Assembly (NCBI RefSeq): GCF_015547515.1
Contig: NZ_JADMVE010000003.1
Location: forward strand, 372,001-436,000
Source of the DNA: Eubacterium sp. 1001713B170207_170306_E7
Lineage (GTDB): Bacteria > Bacillota > Clostridia > Eubacteriales > Eubacteriaceae
Reading direction: 5' to 3'
DNA length: 64,000 nt
In this document: one piece after another, positions 14,941-24,520 of the stretch
Position numbering within the stretch: the first letter of the stretch is position 1
Layout of the letters: each line of letters opens with the position of its first letter
The notes under the pieces: model-generated
The model's database searches: none
What the model saw: the letters and a program-made list of their open reading frames with translations, nothing else
What the model was told of the DNA's origin: nothing
Made by a program: the position numbers and the translations under genes

Positions 14941-17511
14941 ATGTACACGATTAAGGTCAATGGAGCTATACACGAGCTTAAAGAAGATAAAAAGCTTATG
15001 CGCTTTTTAAGAGATGATTTGAGATTAACCTCTGTGAAGGATGGCTGTAGTGAAGGAGCCTGTGGTACCTGTACGATTATTATCGATGGAAAGGCTACCC
15101 GGTCCTGCATCCCCATGGTGTCTAAAATGGCGGATAAAGAGATTGTGACAGTAGAGGGGCTTACTGAGCGTGAAAAAGAGGTTTACAGCTATGCTTTTGC
15201 AACGGCCGGTGCGGTGCAGTGCGGCTTCTGTATACCGGGGATGGTAATGTCAGGCAAAGCGCTTATTGACGCCAACCCCGAACCAACCCGCCTGGAGGTA
15301 ATAAATGCCATTAAAAATAATATATGCCGATGTACCGGTTATAAAAAAATTGTCGATGGTATTCTACTGGCAGCTAAAGTTTTCAGAGAAAATCTCCCTG
15401 TAAATGAAGAAGCCGGAGAGGTTACGGTTGGACAGGCCATGCAGCGTGTAGATGCCAGAGAAAAGGTGCTGGGAACTGGCGAGTACCCGGACGATCTTTA
15501 TCTGGAGGGGATGATCTACGGCAGCGCTGTACGGGCAGAATATCCGAGAGCCCGCATATTGGCCATTCATACAGATGAAGCGAAGGCGCTTGCGGGTGTG
15601 GTCGGCGTTTTTACAGCGGAGGATATTCCTGGAAGCGTGAAGGTGGGCCATCTCAAGCAGGATTGGGACACGATGATTCCAGTTGGGAAAACCACGCATT
15701 ACATTGGCGACGCGATCTGTCTGGTAGCAGCAGAATCACCGGAAATCCTGGAGGAAGCCAAGAAGCTGGTAAGTGTTGAATATGAACCGCTTGAGGGGAT
15801 TTTTGACCCGCGTGAGGCAATGATGGAAAATGCGCCTTTAGTGCATGAAGGCAGCGAAACCAATGTTTTAGCCCACGAGCACCTGGTACGGGGCAATGCC
15901 GATGAAGTGATCGCGCGTTCAAAATACAAGGTTAAGCGTCATTATGAAACGCCGTGGACCGAGCATGCTTTTCTGGAGCCGGAAACCGCTGTGGCAATGC
16001 CTTTTGATGATGATGGCGTCTTTATTTATTCGACAGACCAGGGAACCTACGATACACAGCATGAGTGTATGGCAATGCTGGGCCTGCCGGCGGAAAAGGT
16101 TATTGTCGAAAACAAGCTGGTAGGCGGGGGCTTTGGAGGAAAAGAGGATGTTTCTGTTCAGCATCATGCTGCTCTGATCGCTTATTTAACCAAAAGGACC
16201 GTCAAGGTTAAGCTCACACGAAAAGAAAGCCTTATGATCCATCCTAAACGCCACCCCTTTTATATGGACGTCACATCTGCCTGTGATGAGGAAGGCCGCC
16301 TGACAGCATTAAAAGCGGTGGTCGTGTCTGACACCGGCGCTTACGCCTCCCTGGGGGGGCCGGTGCTTCAGCGTGCCTGTACGCACGCTGCCGGACCTTA
16401 TAATTTCCAGACCATTGATATTGACGGTAAAGCTGTGTATACAAATAACCCGCCGGCCGGTGCTTTCCGGGGCTTTGGAGTAACGCAGACCTGCTTTGCC
16501 TCTGAAATGAATCTCAATCTTTTGGCAGAAATGGTAGGGATCAGCCCGTGGGAAATCCGCTATCGTAACGCGGTGCGTCCAGGTGAGGTGCTTCCGAATG
16601 GACAGATCGCCGATCCGGCAACGGGGATCGCCGAGACATTGGAGGCGGTTAAGGAAATTTATGACAGTGAAAAATACGTGGGCATTGGCTGTGCGATGAA
16701 AAATGCCGGTGTCGGTGTGGGTCTGCCGGATTGGGGACGCTGCCGTCTTCTGGTAAAGGATGAGCGGGTCGAGATTCATGCCGGGGCCTCCTGTATTGGA
16801 CAGGGGTTGGGGACAGTGCTGACACAGGTGCTTTCTGAAACCGCTGGTCTGAGACTGGATCAGATTGCCTACATGCCCCCTAATACAGCCAATGCGCCGG
16901 ATTCCGGTACCACCTCGGGCTCCAGACAGACACTGGTAACCGGCGAGGCCTGTAAACGGGCAGCCGAGGAGCTTAAGACTGCGATGAATGATAAAACGCT
17001 GGCAGAGCTTGAAGGGCAGGCGTTTATGGGCGAGTATCTGGCAAAAACGGACGCCATGGGCACACCAGTGCCCAATCCGGTATCCCATGTGGCTTATGGT
17101 TATGCTACGCAGATGTGTGTGTTAAATGAGGACGGGACGATAAAGAAAATGGTCGCTGCCCACGATGTGGGTAAGGCGGTAAACCCCATTAGCGTCGAGG
17201 GACAGATCGAAGGCGGTGTGGTCATGGGAATGGGCTACGCGCTCACAGAACAGTATGAGCTGGATCATGGTATTCCAAAATCGAAATTTGGGACGCTGGG
17301 CCTTTTCAAAGCCGACAAAGTACCAGAGCTTGAAAGTATTATTGTTGAGAAGCCGGGCATTGATGTGGCTTATGGCGCCATTGGAATCGGCGAGATCACT
17401 TCGATTCCGACAGCGCCGGCCATTGCGGATGCGTATTATCGCTTAAGTGGTGAGTTCCAGACGGTTTTACCGCTTAAGGATACACCCTATGAGAAAAAGA
17501 AAAAGAAGTAA
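14941..17511 (+). CDS. Selenium-dependent xanthine dehydrogenase-type molybdenum hydroxylase
   Basis: An 856-residue fused enzyme that hydroxylates purines such as xanthine or hypoxanthine, or runs in reverse on uric acid. Residues 1-160 are the two-[2Fe-2S] subunit with Cys36, 41, 44 and 56 in the ferredoxin-like cluster and CGFC (94-97) plus CRC (129-131) in the second. The rest is the molybdopterin subunit, with GGGFGGKED, the RGFG segment and the catalytic glutamate in GIGE near the C-terminus. There is no FAD domain or separate FAD subunit nearby. Length and neighbours match the selenium-dependent XDH family whose labile selenium is matured by YqeB, YqeC, SelD and XdhC, all encoded downstream. 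It runs divergently from the hydantoinase-ygfK-ssnA genes. The Lys-rich end (EKKKKK) is unusual. Start is ATG with AAAGGAG. Confidence 0.9.
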   Translation: MYTIKVNGAIHELKEDKKLMRFLRDDLRLTSVKDGCSEGACGTCTIIIDGKATRSCIPMVSKMADKEIVTVEGLTEREKEVYSYAFATAGAVQCGFCIPGMVMSGKALIDANPEPTRLEVINAIKNNICRCTGYKKIVDGILLAAKVFRENLPVNEEAGEVTVGQAMQRVDAREKVLGTGEYPDDLYLEGMIYGSAVRAEYPRARILAIHTDEAKALAGVVGVFTAEDIPGSVKVGHLKQDWDTMIPVGKTTHYIGDAICLVAAESPEILEEAKKLVSVEYEPLEGIFDPREAMMENAPLVHEGSETNVLAHEHLVRGNADEVIARSKYKVKRHYETPWTEHAFLEPETAVAMPFDDDGVFIYSTDQGTYDTQHECMAMLGLPAEKVIVENKLVGGGFGGKEDVSVQHHAALIAYLTKRTVKVKLTRKESLMIHPKRHPFYMDVTSACDEEGRLTALKAVVVSDTGAYASLGGPVLQRACTHAAGPYNFQTIDIDGKAVYTNNPPAGAFRGFGVTQTCFASEMNLNLLAEMVGISPWEIRYRNAVRPGEVLPNGQIADPATGIAETLEAVKEIYDSEKYVGIGCAMKNAGVGVGLPDWGRCRLLVKDERVEIHAGASCIGQGLGTVLTQVLSETAGLRLDQIAYMPPNTANAPDSGTTSGSRQTLVTGEACKRAAEELKTAMNDKTLAELEGQAFMGEYLAKTDAMGTPVPNPVSHVAYGYATQMCVLNEDGTIKKMVAAHDVGKAVNPISVEGQIEGGVVMGMGYALTEQYELDHGIPKSKFGTLGLFKADKVPELESIIVEKPGIDVAYGAIGIGEITSIPTAPAIADAYYRLSGEFQTVLPLKDTPYEKKKKK

Positions 17512-17532
17512 AAGGAATATCGAATCTACTAA

Positions 17533-17575
17533 AAAAAGAGTCACCAATGAAAAGGAGGTGACTCTTTTTATTTTT
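17533..17575. terminator. Bidirectional terminator between convergent genes
   Basis: AAAAAGAGTCACC (17533-17545) pairs perfectly with GGTGACTCTTTTT (17557-17569). T runs occur on both strands, so it can serve the hydroxylase gene and the converging hydantoinase gene. Confidence 0.85.
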
Positions 17576-17578
17576 TCT

Positions 17579-18955
17579 TTAAAGCTGGCAGATACCCCGT
17601 GAGATATAGCACCCTTTATTTTCAACGATAACCCGGCCTTTTTCTACAACGGTTTCGCCGTTTAGCAGCACGACGTCCGCTCTGCCTTTTATTTTGACAC
17701 CTTCATAAGGGGTGTAATCTACATTTTGGTATTGCTTCTGCTGGGTGATGGTGCCGCTGTACGCTGGATCCCAGATGACAATATCCGCATCGCTGCCGGG
17801 TTTCAGAGCGCCTTTTTGTGGATACATGCCGAAAATTTTTGCCGGTGTTTCTGAGAGCAGAGCGGCCATCTGGTTTAAGGTCAGTTTATGCTCACATACG
17901 CCAAAGGTATACATGAGTACTGGGCGTGTTTCGACACCGGGCATGCCGTTGGGAATCTTGCTGAAGTCATTTTTACCAAGATCCTTGCCGCCCTTCATAT
18001 TAAAGCTGCAGTGATCACTGCCGATGGTATTGACAATACCATCGCTTAAAGCCTCCCAGAGTGCTTTTTCATCGGACGGCTTGCGTGCCGGAGGGGCGAA
18101 AACGTATTTTGCGCTCTCAAAGCCCTCCAGCTCATAACAGCTGTCGTCAAGCAGCAGATACTGCGGGCAGGTCTCAATAAAGACTTTTTGACCGCGCTTA
18201 CGGCCATTTAAACATTCCTTGAGTCCTCGTTTTGTGCTGAGGTGAACCACATAGACGGGAGAGTCCGCGGCTTCGGCAATGGCTAAAAATCGGTTAACGG
18301 CCTCAGCCTCGACAAAGTCGGGCCGGGAGAGGGGATGGGCTGCAGGGCTCATGCGGCCTTGCTTTTTTTGTTCGGCGATCAGTGCATTGACAAGATCGCC
18401 ATTTTCACAGTGCATGGAGACAAGACCACCAAAGGTTTTGACCGCTTCTAATATTTCGAAGATTTCCCGGTCATTGGAGCGCAGGTTATCATAAGCCATA
18501 TAAAGCTTAAAGGAGGTTACGCCTGAATCCTTCATTGTCCTGAGCTCTTTGCGCGTCGTGTCATTCCAGTCGGTAATGGCCATATGAAAGCCATAATGAC
18601 AGGAGGAACGGTTATCCGCCAGAGCATGCCAGCTTTTTAAAGCTTCTGTCAGACTGTGTCCCTTATCCTGGGTGGCAAAATCGATGATAGCAGTGGTGCC
18701 GCCGGAAACAGCCCCTTTTGTTGCGGAGACAAAATCATCTGCGGTATGGGCGGTGCCGGTGTCCATATCCAGATGTGTGTGTGGATCAATAAAGCCTGGG
18801 AAGATATACTTTCCCGCGGCGTCGATGATGCTGGCTTCCGGGTCTTTGAGCTTTTGGCCGATTTTGGCGATTTTACCATCTTCTATCAGGATATCAGCGT
18901 TAAGTGTGTCCTGAGAGGAAAAGAGAATACCGCCTCTGATGATTGTTTTTTTCAT
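17579..18955 (-). CDS. hyuA: Dihydropyrimidinase / D-hydantoinase of the purine cluster
   Basis: A 458-residue amidohydrolase that opens cyclic ureides. Metal ligands are visible as DPHTHLD near residue 60, the carboxylated lysine in SFKLYMAY near 150, and GSDHCSF near 315, all standard for the hydantoinase branch. Length is normal for the family (YgeZ/HyuA). It is the last gene of a minus-strand set ssnA-ygfK-hyuA that converges on the molybdenum hydroxylase gene. This gene set is known from selenium-dependent purine and uric-acid catabolism clusters, where HyuA is thought to hydrolyse a ring intermediate. The exact substrate is inferred. Confidence 0.9.
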   Translation of the reverse strand: MKKTIIRGGILFSSQDTLNADILIEDGKIAKIGQKLKDPEASIIDAAGKYIFPGFIDPHTHLDMDTGTAHTADDFVSATKGAVSGGTTAIIDFATQDKGHSLTEALKSWHALADNRSSCHYGFHMAITDWNDTTRKELRTMKDSGVTSFKLYMAYDNLRSNDREIFEILEAVKTFGGLVSMHCENGDLVNALIAEQKKQGRMSPAAHPLSRPDFVEAEAVNRFLAIAEAADSPVYVVHLSTKRGLKECLNGRKRGQKVFIETCPQYLLLDDSCYELEGFESAKYVFAPPARKPSDEKALWEALSDGIVNTIGSDHCSFNMKGGKDLGKNDFSKIPNGMPGVETRPVLMYTFGVCEHKLTLNQMAALLSETPAKIFGMYPQKGALKPGSDADIVIWDPAYSGTITQQKQYQNVDYTPYEGVKIKGRADVVLLNGETVVEKGRVIVENKGCYISRGICQL

Positions 18956-19001
18956 AATTATACCTCGTTTTACAATGGGAATTCACGCAGGAAACAAGTG
19001 A

Positions 19002-19025
19002 AGGGACGTCATGAATGACGTCCCT
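19002..19025 (-). terminator. Hairpin between ygfK and hyuA
   Basis: AGGGACGTCAT and ATGACGTCCCT form a perfect 11-bp inverted repeat separated by two bases, 12 bases after the ygfK stop. There is no clear T run, so it may be a partial terminator or an mRNA-stabilising structure. Confidence 0.45.
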
Positions 19026-19036
19026 GATTATCGCTT

Positions 19037-22033
19037 TTAGAGGAGATAGCTGTAGCTGCTGACAACTGCTTTTATGATATCATTGATCCCCTGAGGCAGT
19101 GCACTGTCACCGATGGAGGTGTCAATTACATTGCCGTCAAGGCGGACCTTAACGCGATCGTCACTGGTGATGAGAAAACCACTGTTGCTGCTGTCTTCAA
19201 AGTCGGAGAGTGTGTGATACAGGGTGAATTTATCTTTATAAGGCGCGCTGTCATAAGGGCAGAAGGTCTGGCAGTTACCACATTCATTACACATTCTGTC
19301 CACGTGAACGATCTGACGCATTTTGTGGTGGGGTACAAAGAGCGCAAGATTTGCGCGGTTTGGACATACATCCATACAGGATTCACAGACGGTCGAGCAT
19401 TCCAGGCAGCGGCTGCACTCTGTCGATTCACATTTCGGTTCAGCCAGAATACCGCGTTTGGCCAGCGCTCTGTTATAATCGCCGGTTTTTTTGGAATAAA
19501 CAGGAGCTGCTTCAAGTGCTTCGGCTTCTACGATCGTATCGGCCACTTTGCGTGCGTCCGCAATGGCCTGTACAACAGTCGCGGCGCCCAGTTGCGCGTC
19601 GCCGGCCACAAAAATATTGTCACGCGCCTCCAGGGTGTCTTTGTTGACTTCGACACGGCCACGGTCTGTCAGGCCGATCTTGTTCTGGGTAAACCATTCC
19701 TGATCAATTTTTGCGCCAACCGAGGCGATAACCGTATTGGCCGGAATATCCATGAATTCATCGGTATTCTGCGGGCTTCTTCTTCCGGAAGCGTCGGGTT
19801 CGCCAAGCACCATTTTCCGGCAGGAAAGGGTAAGGCCGTCAAATTTTTCAGGGGAGAGAAGCTCGTAGAATTTAACGCCGTCTTCCAGTGCCATTGCCAG
19901 TTCTTCCTCGTCGGCCGGCATATAACGTTTGGTTCTGCGGTATACCAGATGGACATTTTCGACACCGGGTGCTTTTTTGGAAGCTCTGGCGGCGTCCATG
20001 GCGGTGTTCCCTCCGCCGATCACCACAACATCTTTCCCGAGATTCAGGCTGGATGCGTCTTTTCTGAAGCTCTGTAAGAAATCAAGCACGTTGAGGGCCT
20101 GTTCGCCCTCTAGCTTATACGGGCTTGGCCCCCAGGCGCCGGTAGCGGCAATAACATACTTAAAGCCTTTGCTTTTTAATTCGTCCACTGAGCAGACAGG
20201 GGTATTAGTGTGGATTTCTACACCGTAGGCTTCCATGAGCTTTACGTCATTTTCAACAATTTCGGCATCGACTCGGAACTCAGGCACGACGTGGCGTACA
20301 ATACCGCCAAGACTTTCATTGCGCTCAAAAATCGTGGCGGAGATACCGTTTCTTGCCAGGAAGTAAGCGGCTGAGATACCAGCAGGGCCGCCTCCGACAA
20401 TGGCAACCTTGGCATCTGTGCGTTTTTCGACAGGCCGGATCTCTTTCAGCAGGTCATCATAGCCCAGCTCGGCGGCATTAAGCTTTACACCGCGGATACA
20501 CAGGGGTGTCTCATAGAAATTGCGCGTACATTTATCCATACAGCGGTGGTTACAGATGGTACCAGTGATGAATGGAAGTGGATTTTTCGCAGTGATAACC
20601 TTAAGGGCCTCCAGCGGTTTGTTTTGGCCCAGGAGTTCAATATAATCCGGTATGTCCTGAGAAATTGGGCAGGCTTCAGAGCAGGGCGCTGTAAAGCAGT
20701 CAACCAGGGGCACTTTTTTGTCAAATTTTCTGGAGGGTAACGGCTTTATGGCCCCTTTTACATTGTGGGGGTTAGTTCTTGCACGTTTTGCGAGTATGGA
20801 CAAAGCGGCAGGCTTCAGGCTTTGTACTTCCTTGAAGTTATAGGAAACAAGGTCCTCTGCCATTTGGTCAAGACGGTTATATCCGCCCGGCTTTAATAAA
20901 GTGGTGGCCAGGGTGATGGGCCAGATGCCTGCTTTGAAGATATCTTTAATGTTAAAGATATCCGCACCGCCGGAATAGGAAATGCGCAGATCGCCATCAA
21001 AGGCTTTTGCCAGACGGTTTGCCAGTTCGATGGAGCACGGGAACAGGGACCGGCCAGACATGTACATATCTTCACTTGGTAAAATACCGTCAACGACCTT
21101 CTGAGGGAAGGTATTTGTAATTTTTACCCCAAAGGCAACGCCTTTATCGGCGGCTTCCTTTTTCAGACGGGTAAACATGGGCACGGCATCCTTGAATTGA
21201 AGGTCGTGGAGGAAATGATAATCGTCAAAATCCATATAGTCGTAGCCCATGCTGTCTAAAATCTCACGGGCGGATTCATACCCCAGCATGGTCGGGTTAC
21301 ATTTAACGAAAGTATTCAGGTCTTTTTCATTTATCAGGTAGCTGGCAATGCGTTCGATTTCGTCAGGAGGACAGCCGTGGAGTGTGGAAAGGGTGATGGA
21401 GCGGCTGACAACCGGAGAGATCCCTTTGACATAACCTGCGTCAATGTTGTCAAACTGGTCGAGATGGGCCAGGGTATAGTCCACACATTCCCGCCATACT
21501 GCGGAATTTTCAGCGTTTTTCATCCCCTCGATATAATGATCAATTTTTTCAGACTGAACACCGGCAAAATCGTAGCCGACACTCATGTTAAAGATAAAGC
21601 CGTCCGGACTTCCAAAGCCCATTTCCTTGGCCAGAAGCTTGAGGGCAAACCAGGCCTTTACATATTCGTCGTAGGCTTCCTCCACGCGCAGCTCGGTGGA
21701 CCATTCACAATTGTAGCATTCGTCGCCGGCTGTAATGCAGGGCTTGGAGACCAGCGCCGCCAGGTCTTCGCCATCTACAGGCTGTACGGTTTTTAATTCA
21801 AAGAAGCGCGCGCCGCCGACATAAGCGGCTACAATGTTCTGAGCCAGCTGGTTGTGCGGTCCGGCAGCCGGACCAAAGGGTGTCTCCAGCATTTCGTCAA
21901 AAATTGAGAGTGTCTGCTGGTCGCTTTTTCTGTAAAGCTTTCGGACGCCAAAGATGCTTCGCTCTTTTTTATATTCGCTTAAGATCCAGTTGATCATTTC
22001 GCCAAAGGGGATAGGGTACATTTTATCGCTCAT
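19037..22033 (-). CDS. ygfK: YgfK, Fe-S/FAD/NADPH-binding reductase of the Se-linked purine cluster
   Basis: A 998-residue multidomain oxidoreductase annotated in the family as a putative selenate reductase. The N-terminal half resembles dihydroorotate/dihydropyrimidine dehydrogenase barrels. The middle has Fe-S cysteines (CFTAPCSEACP, CNHRCMDKC) and a GltD-like pair of dinucleotide sites, VGGGPAGISAAYFLARNG for FAD and VIGGGNTAMDAARAS for NADPH. The C-terminus carries ferredoxin motifs (CSRCLECSTVCESCMDVCP and CNECGNCQTFCP). It would pass electrons between NAD(P)H and a ring substrate in the cytoplasm. It lies 56 bases downstream of ssnA on the same strand. Confidence 0.92.
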   Translation of the reverse strand: MSDKMYPIPFGEMINWILSEYKKERSIFGVRKLYRKSDQQTLSIFDEMLETPFGPAAGPHNQLAQNIVAAYVGGARFFELKTVQPVDGEDLAALVSKPCITAGDECYNCEWSTELRVEEAYDEYVKAWFALKLLAKEMGFGSPDGFIFNMSVGYDFAGVQSEKIDHYIEGMKNAENSAVWRECVDYTLAHLDQFDNIDAGYVKGISPVVSRSITLSTLHGCPPDEIERIASYLINEKDLNTFVKCNPTMLGYESAREILDSMGYDYMDFDDYHFLHDLQFKDAVPMFTRLKKEAADKGVAFGVKITNTFPQKVVDGILPSEDMYMSGRSLFPCSIELANRLAKAFDGDLRISYSGGADIFNIKDIFKAGIWPITLATTLLKPGGYNRLDQMAEDLVSYNFKEVQSLKPAALSILAKRARTNPHNVKGAIKPLPSRKFDKKVPLVDCFTAPCSEACPISQDIPDYIELLGQNKPLEALKVITAKNPLPFITGTICNHRCMDKCTRNFYETPLCIRGVKLNAAELGYDDLLKEIRPVEKRTDAKVAIVGGGPAGISAAYFLARNGISATIFERNESLGGIVRHVVPEFRVDAEIVENDVKLMEAYGVEIHTNTPVCSVDELKSKGFKYVIAATGAWGPSPYKLEGEQALNVLDFLQSFRKDASSLNLGKDVVVIGGGNTAMDAARASKKAPGVENVHLVYRRTKRYMPADEEELAMALEDGVKFYELLSPEKFDGLTLSCRKMVLGEPDASGRRSPQNTDEFMDIPANTVIASVGAKIDQEWFTQNKIGLTDRGRVEVNKDTLEARDNIFVAGDAQLGAATVVQAIADARKVADTIVEAEALEAAPVYSKKTGDYNRALAKRGILAEPKCESTECSRCLECSTVCESCMDVCPNRANLALFVPHHKMRQIVHVDRMCNECGNCQTFCPYDSAPYKDKFTLYHTLSDFEDSSNSGFLITSDDRVKVRLDGNVIDTSIGDSALPQGINDIIKAVVSSYSYLL

Positions 22034-22089
22034 TTCGATACTCCTTTTTTATGGTGGGAATTGTTTTTTAGTATAACAGGGCAGTGGTA

Positions 22090-23424
22090 CTATCTGTGAT
22101 TAATGCGGTCGGCTAATTTCTTAGCCGTTTCGCGTGATTTTGCCAAAATGGCATCTTCGTCGATGTTCAGCAGTTCGCGGTCTTTCATAAGGACCTTGCC
22201 GTTAATCATGGTGGTAATGACGGAACGTCCGCACATGCCAAAGAGAATATGTGAGTTGTAGTTGTCAGCGGTCATGGGGGTCGTTGGGTTATAATCTGTT
22301 ACAATGATATCGGCAGCGGCTCCTGGAGCCAGTACGCCTAAGGTTTTGCCGAAAAGACGTTTTGCGATGGCAGGATTGTTGTTAAACAGCATTTGTGGAA
22401 TTTCACCCCAGGCCACGTTTGGATCACAACTGAAATGCTTGTGGAGAATGTTGGCTACCTTGTAGGATTCGATCATGTCGTTGGTATAGCCGTCGGTTCC
22501 AAGTCCGATGAGGATACCGCGTTTTACAAGCTGAAGCACTGGCGGACACCCGACAGCGTTGCCCATGTTGGACTCTGGGTTGTGCACGACCATGGTATTG
22601 GTATCTTTGAGAATGGACATTTCCTCGCCGTTGATGTGAATGCAGTGCACAGCAATGGTATTCTCACCTAAAATATTTTTATCGAATAAGCGGTTAACCA
22701 CACGCTTGCCATATTTTTCTAAAGAGTCGTAAACATCGTCTAAACCCTCGGCAACATGTACATGGTAACCTGCGTAATCCGGTTTTTCGGCGTTACAGTA
22801 ATCCAGGGTTTCATCCGTCAGGGTAAAAGCAGCGTGCAGACCCAGCATGCCGTGTACCATACCGCTTTTATCTTCGTGGGCGGCCTTGATGAAGTCGATA
22901 TTTTCCTTGACGGCGGCTTTCATTTTATCTGCGCCGTCGCGGTCGGATACTTCATAGCACAGGCTGGTACGTACGCCCAGCTCCCTGGCGACATCGGCGA
23001 TGGTAAAGAGGCTGTCCTTTATTTCGCCATAGCTTGCATGGTGGTCTACCACGGTGGTAACACCCTGCTTGATACAGTCGATATAGGTATCGTACGCGCT
23101 GTATTTATTGTCCTCGTTTGTCAGGTTACGGTCAATGGTCCACCACTGTCCATCTAAAATATCCATAAAATTCTGGGGATTAAAGCCTTCAATGGAAAGG
23201 CCTCTTGCAAAGGTACTGTAAATATGGTTATGGGTATTAATCAGCCCCGGCATGATGACGCCGCCTCTGGCATCGATGAACTCAGCACCGGGATATTGTT
23301 TTTTTAGTTCTTCTGTAGAAGCAACGTTTACAATCTCATTGCCTTCCACTGCAACACAACCATTATCTAAATACGTGTTCTTTTCATCTCGGGTAATTAA
23401 CCGACCGTTTCCAATTAAAATCAT
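22090..23424 (-). CDS. ssnA: SsnA, amidohydrolase-family aminohydrolase
   Basis: A 444-residue metal-dependent hydrolase of the chlorohydrolase/guanine deaminase branch. The ligands appear as NTHNHIYS (HxH) near residue 64, HVHVAEG near 220, VHCIHING near 258 and GTDGYTND near 310. SsnA is a constant partner of YgfK in selenium-linked purine clusters and probably deaminates or hydrolyses a purine-ring intermediate. It is the first gene of the minus-strand ssnA-ygfK-hyuA unit, and its upstream region is shared with a divergently transcribed YheO-type regulator. Confidence 0.92.
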   Translation of the reverse strand: MILIGNGRLITRDEKNTYLDNGCVAVEGNEIVNVASTEELKKQYPGAEFIDARGGVIMPGLINTHNHIYSTFARGLSIEGFNPQNFMDILDGQWWTIDRNLTNEDNKYSAYDTYIDCIKQGVTTVVDHHASYGEIKDSLFTIADVARELGVRTSLCYEVSDRDGADKMKAAVKENIDFIKAAHEDKSGMVHGMLGLHAAFTLTDETLDYCNAEKPDYAGYHVHVAEGLDDVYDSLEKYGKRVVNRLFDKNILGENTIAVHCIHINGEEMSILKDTNTMVVHNPESNMGNAVGCPPVLQLVKRGILIGLGTDGYTNDMIESYKVANILHKHFSCDPNVAWGEIPQMLFNNNPAIAKRLFGKTLGVLAPGAAADIIVTDYNPTTPMTADNYNSHILFGMCGRSVITTMINGKVLMKDRELLNIDEDAILAKSRETAKKLADRINHR

Positions 23425-23561
23425 TGTTCTCTCCTTGATTGTTATTATTTTGAATGGATATAGAGGCAGTGCGCTTTTCTATATCACCCGTGAATACTAT
23501 AAAACATTGAATATGCGAAGGTTTTTATATGCGATGCAGCAGCCTGGCAGTGGACCTTGAG

Positions 23562-23596
23562 ACAATAATAGTTTATTATCCTAACGATAATTTATC
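23562..23596. promoter_or_regulatory. Palindromes between ssnA and the divergent regulator
   Basis: The 23562-23579 segment (ACAATAATAGTTTATTAT) resembles the perfect palindrome found at 31297-31317 ahead of the second regulator of the same family. A second palindrome, GATAA-T-TTATC, follows at 23586-23596. Both lie upstream of ssnA and of the regulator and are candidate operators. Confidence 0.5.
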
Positions 23597-23689
23597 ATGT
23601 TTTGCTGCAAAAAGCAAGTCTTTTTTAAAAAAATTTATTAAATCCATTTTTACGATATAATAAATTTTTATTTTTTTTAAAAACAGGGG

Positions 23690-23718
23690 TTGTGTTTTTT
23701 CCAAAAGGGTGTTATGAT
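23690..23718 (+). promoter_or_regulatory. Promoter of the first YheO-type regulator
   Basis: TTGTGT (23690-23695) and TATGAT (23713-23718) with a 17-base spacer. The same TTGTGT -35 hexamer is used ahead of the second regulator at 31314. Confidence 0.65.
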
Positions 23719-23804
23719 AGACACATAAACCAAACAAATTGTCAGGTAACCTGATAAACTGTTTGGTTTCGAGGAAAAGTCGAAATGCGAAGGAATGAAT
23801 TAAG

Positions 23805-24461
23805 ATGCAAGGAGAAACACTGGATTTATTAAAAAATTTGGCCCATGGCATTGCTACTCAGTTTGGCAGCAACTGTGAAGTGGTGGTGCATGATCTTACA
23901 ACTGAGAATAAAGAAAGCACGGTTGTCTATATTGAAAATGGACATGTTACGAACCGTAAGCTGGGAGACGGGCCCTCCCATGTGGTGCTGGAGGCTCTGA
24001 AAAAGAATCCCGAAGATTTACAGGACCATCTGGATTATATGACAAAAACTGCGGATGGCAAAATATTAAAATCGAGTACGGTTTATATCAGAGATAAGGA
24101 TAACAGAGTTGTTGGAATCTTTTCGATTAATTATGACATTACCGGTTTGCTGATGGTGGAAAATTCGCTTCAAGCCCTCATAGGAACCAAACAGGAAAAA
24201 GAAGCGGAGGTGGAAAATATTCCCACCAATGTCAACGACTTGCTGGACGACCTGCTTGAGCAGTCGGTTCGTCTGGTTGGAAAGCCGGTGGCCTTAATGA
24301 ACAAAGAGGATAAGATCAAGGCGCTTAAATTTCTAAATGATGCCGGAGCCTTACTGATCACCAAGGCGAGCGAAAAGCTGACGGCTTTCTTTGGAATATC
24401 CAAGTACACATTGTACAGCTATATTGATCAGAGCAGCTCTGATCCGTCAGAAAAGAAATAG
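23805..24461 (+). CDS. YheO/DauR-type PAS-HTH transcriptional regulator (first)
   Basis: A 218-residue regulator. Residues about 8-115 form a YheO-like PAS domain, opening with LAHGIATQFGSNCEVVVHDL and ending with RVVGIFSINYDITGL. Residues about 155-215 form the DauR-type helix-turn-helix (LTAFFGISKYTLYSYID). Such proteins sense small metabolites and control amino acid or purine catabolism. It is divergent from ssnA and directly upstream of the dpaL-ygeY-ygeW operon, so it is placed to control both. A paralogue lies 7.6 kb downstream. Confidence 0.85.
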   Translation: MQGETLDLLKNLAHGIATQFGSNCEVVVHDLTTENKESTVVYIENGHVTNRKLGDGPSHVVLEALKKNPEDLQDHLDYMTKTADGKILKSSTVYIRDKDNRVVGIFSINYDITGLLMVENSLQALIGTKQEKEAEVENIPTNVNDLLDDLLEQSVRLVGKPVALMNKEDKIKALKFLNDAGALLITKASEKLTAFFGISKYTLYSYIDQSSSDPSEKK

Positions 24462-24520
24462 ACCGGGACCATCACGTCCCTGAAAGCAATTTTGTATTAC
24501 ACTTCATACAGGAGAAAACA

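Noticed and set aside
16309-17088. Minus-strand open frame of 259 codons inside the molybdenum hydroxylase gene
   Set aside because: It shadows a strongly supported gene, has no ribosome binding site and no recognisable domain.
19214-20077. Plus-strand open frame of 287 codons inside ygfK
   Set aside because: It is antisense to conserved Fe-S and dinucleotide-binding motifs; composition explains the open frame.
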